Source of the DNA: a bacterium
GTDB taxonomy: Bacteria > Desulfobacterota > DSWW01
DNA: 6,777 nt
Reading direction: 5' to 3'
Assembly (NCBI GenBank): GCA_030609865.1
Contig: JAUWSZ010000141.1
Span: 1-6,777 of the forward strand
Part shown: one piece after another, positions 5,023 through 6,777 of the stretch
Numbering within the stretch: position 1 is the stretch's first letter
How the letters are laid out: every line of letters begins with the position of its first letter
Position numbers and translations under genes: made by a program
The notes under the pieces: generated by a model
Databases searched by the model: none
The model's input: only the letters and a program-made list of their open reading frames with translations
What the model was told of the DNA's origin: nothing

Positions 5023-5826
5023 AACGATCTATCCAGGTTTGATCTGACGAACAGGAAGGCACTGGTAACAGGAGCTGCAGGCGGAATCGGAAAGGCCTCC
5101 GCCCTTGCGATGGCAAAGGCGGGCGCTGATGTGGCCGTCATCGACTTGAAGGAGGAAATGGGACGGGAGACCGTCGAGAAGATACGTGCCCTGGGCCGGA
5201 AATCAACGTTCATCCATTGCGATGTATCGGACCCGGAACAAGTGGCCGAGATGGTGAAGCAGGTCGTCGCTACGCTTGGGGGGCTCCACATCGCCCACAA
5301 CAATGCCGGTATCGCCGGAGACCCTATCCCTCTCATGGATGACAGCGCGATCGATGAATGGAAGAAGGTGCTGAACGTGGACCTGTTCTCGGTCTTCTAC
5401 TGCTGCCGGGAACAGGCAAAACACATGATTCCCCAGAGGTACGGCAAGATCGTCAACACGGCTTCCATGAGCGGAACGATCGTGAACTGCATGGAGATGG
5501 GTGGCGTTCCTCTGGCGGGCATGGCGATGATCGCCTACACGACGGCAAAGGCCGGCGTGAAGCACCTGACCAAGGCCCTGGCGGTCGAACTCATACAGCA
5601 CAATATCTACGTGAATTCCATAAGCCCCGGGTACATCATCACGCCCATGACCCAGATCATCCAGGACACACCGGAGTACCTGGAAATGGAGAACCAGACA
5701 ACCCCGATCCACCGGCAGGGGGAGGCGGAAGAGATGGCCGGCGGGGTTCTCTATCTCGTTTCCGACGCATCCAGCTACACAACGGGCCATGACCTGCTGA
5801 TGGACGGCGGCCACACGGTCTGGTGA
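5020..5826 (+). CDS. Short-chain dehydrogenase/reductase (classical SDR)
   Basis: A 268-residue classical SDR, a cytosolic NAD(P)(H)-dependent alcohol/ketone oxidoreductase. The cofactor motif TGAAGGIG is at 17-24. D42 at the end of the second strand (VAVIDL) predicts preference for NAD(H). D68 in CDVSD and NNAG (94-97) follow. Catalytic residues: N119, S149 in NTASMSG, Y173 and K177 in YTTAK, then PGYIITPM (203-210). S149 and Y173 are 24 residues apart rather than the usual 12-14, so the active-site loop carries about 10 extra residues (MEMGGVPLAGMAM region, 158-170). The C-terminus LLMDGGHTVW is common in sugar/polyol and acyl-type SDRs. GGAGGG at 5005-5010 lies 9-10 nt before the ATG. The gene sits 46 bp after usp. 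Substrate unknown; a hydroxyacyl-CoA or alicyclic alcohol would fit the ligase and flavoenzyme context. Confidence 0.95.
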   Translation: MNDLSRFDLTNRKALVTGAAGGIGKASALAMAKAGADVAVIDLKEEMGRETVEKIRALGRKSTFIHCDVSDPEQVAEMVKQVVATLGGLHIAHNNAGIAGDPIPLMDDSAIDEWKKVLNVDLFSVFYCCREQAKHMIPQRYGKIVNTASMSGTIVNCMEMGGVPLAGMAMIAYTTAKAGVKHLTKALAVELIQHNIYVNSISPGYIITPMTQIIQDTPEYLEMENQTTPIHRQGEAEEMAGGVLYLVSDASSYTTGHDLLMDGGHTVW

Positions 5827-5920
5827 GCCGGGAGATCGAGAAACTCAGGCGCCCCTCTTCCTGGTCATCCCTTTCTGGATCCAAACGGCTATTCCAGTAA
5901 GAATATCCCCATGCAGCCAG

Positions 5921-5932
5921 GTACGGACGTAC
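5921..5932. promoter_or_regulatory. Inverted repeat in the SDR-flavoenzyme gap
   Basis: GTACG-GA-CGTAC lies 75 bp upstream of the flavoenzyme start codon. It could be an operator. I see no good promoter pair around it; AGAATAT (5900-5906) and GAATAC (5935-5940) are only -10-like. The rest of the 180-bp gap (5827-6006) shows no gene and no clear terminator, so read-through from the SDR gene is possible. Confidence 0.25.
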
Positions 5933-6006
5933 ATGAATACAGTCACGAACCCTGACAACGAACCATCTCATCGAACCCGACACCTTAGGGCCTGGAGGAA
6001 ACCCAA

Positions 6007-6777
6007 ATGCCGAATGATCTTTTGCTGCAGAGACCGATAGAAATCAAGGGCCGACCCATAAAGAATCGGGTTGCATACGCGCCCATGCTAAGCATGGTGG
6101 CCGAGAACGGCATGATCGGCGAGAGGGCCCTGGCCTGGTACGAAGCCAGGATCAAGGGCGACGTCGGATTGTGCATGGTAGAGGGGACGAACGTAAGTCC
6201 CGACCAATTCCGCGAGTTCATGCCTCAGGTGGCCATACACGACGATGAGAAGGCGGAATCCCACAGGCAGTTGGTGGATCTCATCCACTCCTACGACTGC
6301 CACGCCAGCGTCCAGCTTGCCCACGGCGGGATGATGGCCGTGACGGCCAGGATGATTTTCCCGGACTTCATGCCCCAGCTGCCCACTGCGCCGCACTTCG
6401 CAGAACGCCCCTGGATGCCGGTCTCCGGCCTCGATATCTTGAAGGATCCGAACTACCAGGGCGAGGCCATGAGCACCGAGAAGGTACGGAAGACCGTGAT
6501 GGAGTTCGCCAGTGCGGCCGCGAGGGCCAAGCGGGTGGGCTACGACTCGGTGGAGATCCACGGGGCCCACGCGGTACTCGTGGGCAACTTCCTTTCACCC
6601 TTCTACAACCTGCGCACCGACAGGTACGGCGGCAGCCTGGACCGCCGAATGCGCTTCTGTCTGGAAATCGTGGAAGAAGTCAGGAACGCCGTAGGCAAGG
6701 ACTACCCCATTGTGATCCGGCTTTCCGTGGACGAGATGCTCGGGGATCTCGGTAATTCGATCGAGGACTACACGGCC
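6007..6777 (+). CDS. Old Yellow Enzyme-family NADH:flavin oxidoreductase (partial, 3' end missing)
   Basis: The first 257 codons of an FMN-dependent OYE-family reductase, which typically reduces C=C bonds conjugated to a carbonyl or thioester (enoate, dienoyl-CoA, BaiCD-type or related reductases). The N-terminal PIEIKGRPIKNRVAYAPM (10-27) is the FMN-binding opening strand. Q103 and H106-G107 in VQLAHGG lie in the next FMN-contacting strand. VEIHGAHAVLVGNFLSPFYN (182-201) carries the H185/H188 pair that binds the substrate carbonyl, followed by RTDRYGGSLDRRMRF (203-217), the family signature. The ribosome site GGAGG (5994-5998), 8 nt before the ATG, fixes the start. The frame is open to the window edge, so it is not possible to tell a single-domain enzyme (about 340-370 residues) from the long form with an Fe-S cluster and FAD/NADH domain (about 640-680). 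It follows the SDR gene by 180 bp and probably acts in the same catabolic route. Confidence 0.93.
   Translation, partial: MPNDLLLQRPIEIKGRPIKNRVAYAPMLSMVAENGMIGERALAWYEARIKGDVGLCMVEGTNVSPDQFREFMPQVAIHDDEKAESHRQLVDLIHSYDCHASVQLAHGGMMAVTARMIFPDFMPQLPTAPHFAERPWMPVSGLDILKDPNYQGEAMSTEKVRKTVMEFASAAARAKRVGYDSVEIHGAHAVLVGNFLSPFYNLRTDRYGGSLDRRMRFCLEIVEEVRNAVGKDYPIVIRLSVDEMLGDLGNSIEDYTA

Noticed and set aside
5203..5983. Minus-strand frames opposite the SDR and the following gap
   Set aside because: Shadows of a strongly supported SDR gene; no ribosome site or domain.
1..6777. CRISPR array, tRNA, rRNA or riboswitch
   Set aside because: No regularly spaced repeats, no cloverleaf-like segments and no recognisable riboswitch core in the intergenic stretches.

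Overview
The window (about 6.8 kb, moderately GC-rich, dense short intergenic spacing, strong AGGAGG-type ribosome sites) reads as an ordinary bacterial chromosome segment devoted mainly to acyl-CoA or related carbon metabolism. The mix of a stand-alone acyl-CoA ligase with a TetR regulator, a classical SDR dehydrogenase, an Old Yellow Enzyme-type flavin oxidoreductase and a small UspA protein suggests an anaerobic or facultative degrader, perhaps a Desulfobacterota (former Deltaproteobacteria) member. That placement is inferred from gene style, not from any marker gene in the window.

Left half, minus strand (read from 3078 down to 1): an AMP-forming acyl-CoA ligase (1552-3078, probably GTG start), a TetR regulator (695-1396) with its own plausible promoter and a 17-bp palindrome that could be its operator, a small PHP-domain metal-dependent phosphoesterase (113-661), and the first 11 codons of another gene (1-34) that leaves the window. 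TetR and PHP are 33 bp apart and probably co-transcribed.

Middle (3242-4410): three small genes of unclear role. They are a plus-strand secreted or membrane-anchored 124-residue protein, a convergent minus-strand 60-residue excisionase/MerR-type helix-turn-helix protein, and a plus-strand 90-residue two-helix membrane protein resembling the family often labelled 'bacteriophage holin'. No integrase, transposase, attachment site or terminal repeat is visible, so the group is not called a mobile element.

Right half, plus strand (4584-6777): a UspA-type protein, an SDR dehydrogenase 46 bp behind it, and after a 180-bp gap the first 257 codons of an Old Yellow Enzyme-family oxidoreductase cut by the window edge. 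The ligase would activate an organic acid to its CoA ester, and the SDR and flavoenzyme supply oxidation and C=C reduction chemistry on acyl-CoA, alicyclic or aromatic-derived intermediates. The actual substrate cannot be read from sequence alone.

I do not see a convincing undescribed system. The items most worth checking are regulatory palindromes (1434-1450, 3131-3152, 4082-4107, 5011-5022), the PHP protein in the ligase/TetR cluster, the small-gene group in the middle, an enlarged active-site loop in the SDR, and a 9-G run inside the usp gene.
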